Positions 5,739-6,725 of a DNA stretch of 6,725 nt are shown here, piece after piece. Source of the DNA: an uncultured Polymorphobacter sp. (GTDB lineage: Bacteria; Pseudomonadota; Alphaproteobacteria; Sphingomonadales; Sphingomonadaceae). The stretch spans positions 1 to 6,725 of the forward strand of contig CALDHQ010000215.1 in NCBI GenBank assembly GCA_937894055.1, written 5' to 3'. The translations under genes were made by a program, and so were the position numbers. Under the pieces are notes generated by a model. That model searched no databases. It was not told where the DNA came from and saw only the letters and a list, made by a program, of their open reading frames with translations. Numbering within the stretch: the stretch's first letter is position 1; every line of letters begins with the position of its first letter.

Positions 5739-6725
5739 TCAGGCTTGCTTGGCGGCTTCGGCGAGTGCCGCGAGGATTTCGGGGCTGATATTGTCGGTGC
5801 CCTTGGTGGCGATATGCCCGACAATGCGCGCGCCGACTGCAGCCTGCACCTGCCCGATGAATTCGGGGCGGTTGGCCGCCGCCCAGTCGAGCGAGGCGAC
5901 GCGGTTGTCGTTGAGGTTCTGCAGGCGCGGCATGACATAGCGCGCCATCATTTCGTAGCTGCGGCGCTTGGCATCCCAGGGCGCCCAGTTCTGGTCCATG
6001 TTGAGGAACGCACCGAAGCCGCCCGACTGTGCCTGCAGCCGTTCGATCTGCGCCACCGCGTCATCGGGGGTGCCGATCACCGCCATGCCGTTGGCGATCA
6101 GTGCATCGACAGGGTCGGTGCCGTCATCGGGGGCGAGCGGCAGCGCCGCGACGTCGCGGAAATAGTGCAGCCAGTTGTGCAGCCCGTAGCGCACATCGGC
6201 GCGCGCCTGTTCGCGGGTTTCGGCGATGTGCATCGGCCCGACGAGGCGCCAGTTGTTGCGGTCCATCGTCTGGCCCGAGGCGCGTGCGGCTTCCTCGGCA
6301 ATCGCCCAGTTCGACGACAGTGCGTTGAAGCCGCCCGTCGAGGTCGCACCGATCGACAGCAGCCCCAGCCCGTGCAGACCGGCCGCCTGCGCGCCGGTCG
6401 GCGAGACCTGCGAGGCGACGGTGATTTCGACCGACGGCCGGCTGAACGGCGTCATCTGCAGGCGGGCGCTGTTGAGTTCGAACCATTCGGTCTTGGCGGT
6501 CACCGTCTCGCCGCGCAGCAGCGGCACCAGCACCGCGAGCGCTTCGTCCATGCGGTCGCGCTGCTTGGCGACGGGGATGCCCATCATGAACGCATCCGAC
6601 GGCAGCGCGCCGGGGCCGACGCCGAACATGACGCGGCCGCGGGTGATGTGGTCGAGCTGGTTGATGCGGTCGGCGAGCATCAGCGGGTGGTGATACGGCA
6701 GGCTCGATACGCCGGTGCCGAGGCG
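5739..6725 (-). CDS. LLM-class flavin-dependent monooxygenase, N-terminus cut off
   Basis: 328 residues are visible and the reading frame runs open to the window edge; comparison with bacterial luciferase suggests about 70 N-terminal residues are missing. The first visible residues, LGTGVSSLPYHHPL, followed by ADRINQLDHITRGRVMFGVG (18-37), are the typical luciferase-like TIM-barrel segment (compare LuxA LPTAHP...LLDQMSKGRF). Further on are VIGTPDDAV (216-224), the usual C-terminal IGTP block, and SYEMMARYVMP (256-266), common in limonene-monooxygenase-like members. These enzymes use FMNH2 from a separate reductase and O2 to hydroxylate or oxidise a substrate in the cytoplasm; no reductase is in the window. 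The substrate cannot be predicted. The in-frame ATG at 6680 is internal to the conserved barrel and is not the true start. The gene ends 129 bases before the cytochrome gene on the same strand, so the two may be functionally linked. Confidence 0.92.
   Translation of the reverse strand, partial: RLGTGVSSLPYHHPLMLADRINQLDHITRGRVMFGVGPGALPSDAFMMGIPVAKQRDRMDEALAVLVPLLRGETVTAKTEWFELNSARLQMTPFSRPSVEITVASQVSPTGAQAAGLHGLGLLSIGATSTGGFNALSSNWAIAEEAARASGQTMDRNNWRLVGPMHIAETREQARADVRYGLHNWLHYFRDVAALPLAPDDGTDPVDALIANGMAVIGTPDDAVAQIERLQAQSGGFGAFLNMDQNWAPWDAKRRSYEMMARYVMPRLQNLNDNRVASLDWAAANRPEFIGQVQAAVGARIVGHIATKGTDNISPEILAALAEAAKQA

Noticed and set aside
1..6725. CRISPR array, tRNA, rRNA, insertion sequence or riboswitch
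   Set aside because: The window is almost fully coding. No regularly spaced repeats, transposase motifs, or intergenic space large enough for such elements was found apart from the 129-base gap and the left 67 bases.

Overview
The window looks like a piece of chromosome from a GC-rich Proteobacterium, most likely an alphaproteobacterium of the sphingomonad type. This rests on the base composition, the protein style and a short interspersed repeat of sphingomonad appearance at the left edge; there is no rRNA or other marker gene, so the placement is inference. All four genes lie on the minus strand and should be read from right to left. Together they fill almost the whole window. No tRNA, rRNA, CRISPR array, transposase or plasmid/phage gene is visible.

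Right end (5739-6725): a luciferase-like (LLM class) flavin-dependent monooxygenase, cut at its N-terminus by the window edge. A 129-base gap follows, with a GC-rich hairpin but no convincing promoter or terminator.

Main block (68-5609): three genes joined head to tail by overlapping stop and start codons. First is an exported 829-residue lipoprotein cytochrome c with two CxxCH haem sites. Second is a 625-residue GMC-family FAD oxidoreductase, joined by a GTGA overlap; it carries a choline-oxidase-like GGCTAHN motif that predicts a covalently bound flavin. Third is a 392-residue catalase-like haem protein of the y4iL-like type, joined by a TAATG overlap and preceded by an AGGAGGT ribosome binding site. 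The overlaps suggest one coupled transcription unit.

Taken together, the four genes encode oxidative enzymes with four different cofactors (FMN, haem c, FAD, haem b). A reasonable inference is a pathway that oxidises a hydrophobic or alcohol-type substrate: the GMC enzyme would make H2O2 or pass on electrons, the catalase-like protein would handle a peroxide or hydroperoxide, and the cytochrome would act at the outer membrane. The substrate cannot be read from the sequence. The cytochrome is exported while the other two have no visible signal peptide, so a simple GMC-to-cytochrome electron relay is not straightforward. The coupled trio is the most interesting thing here.
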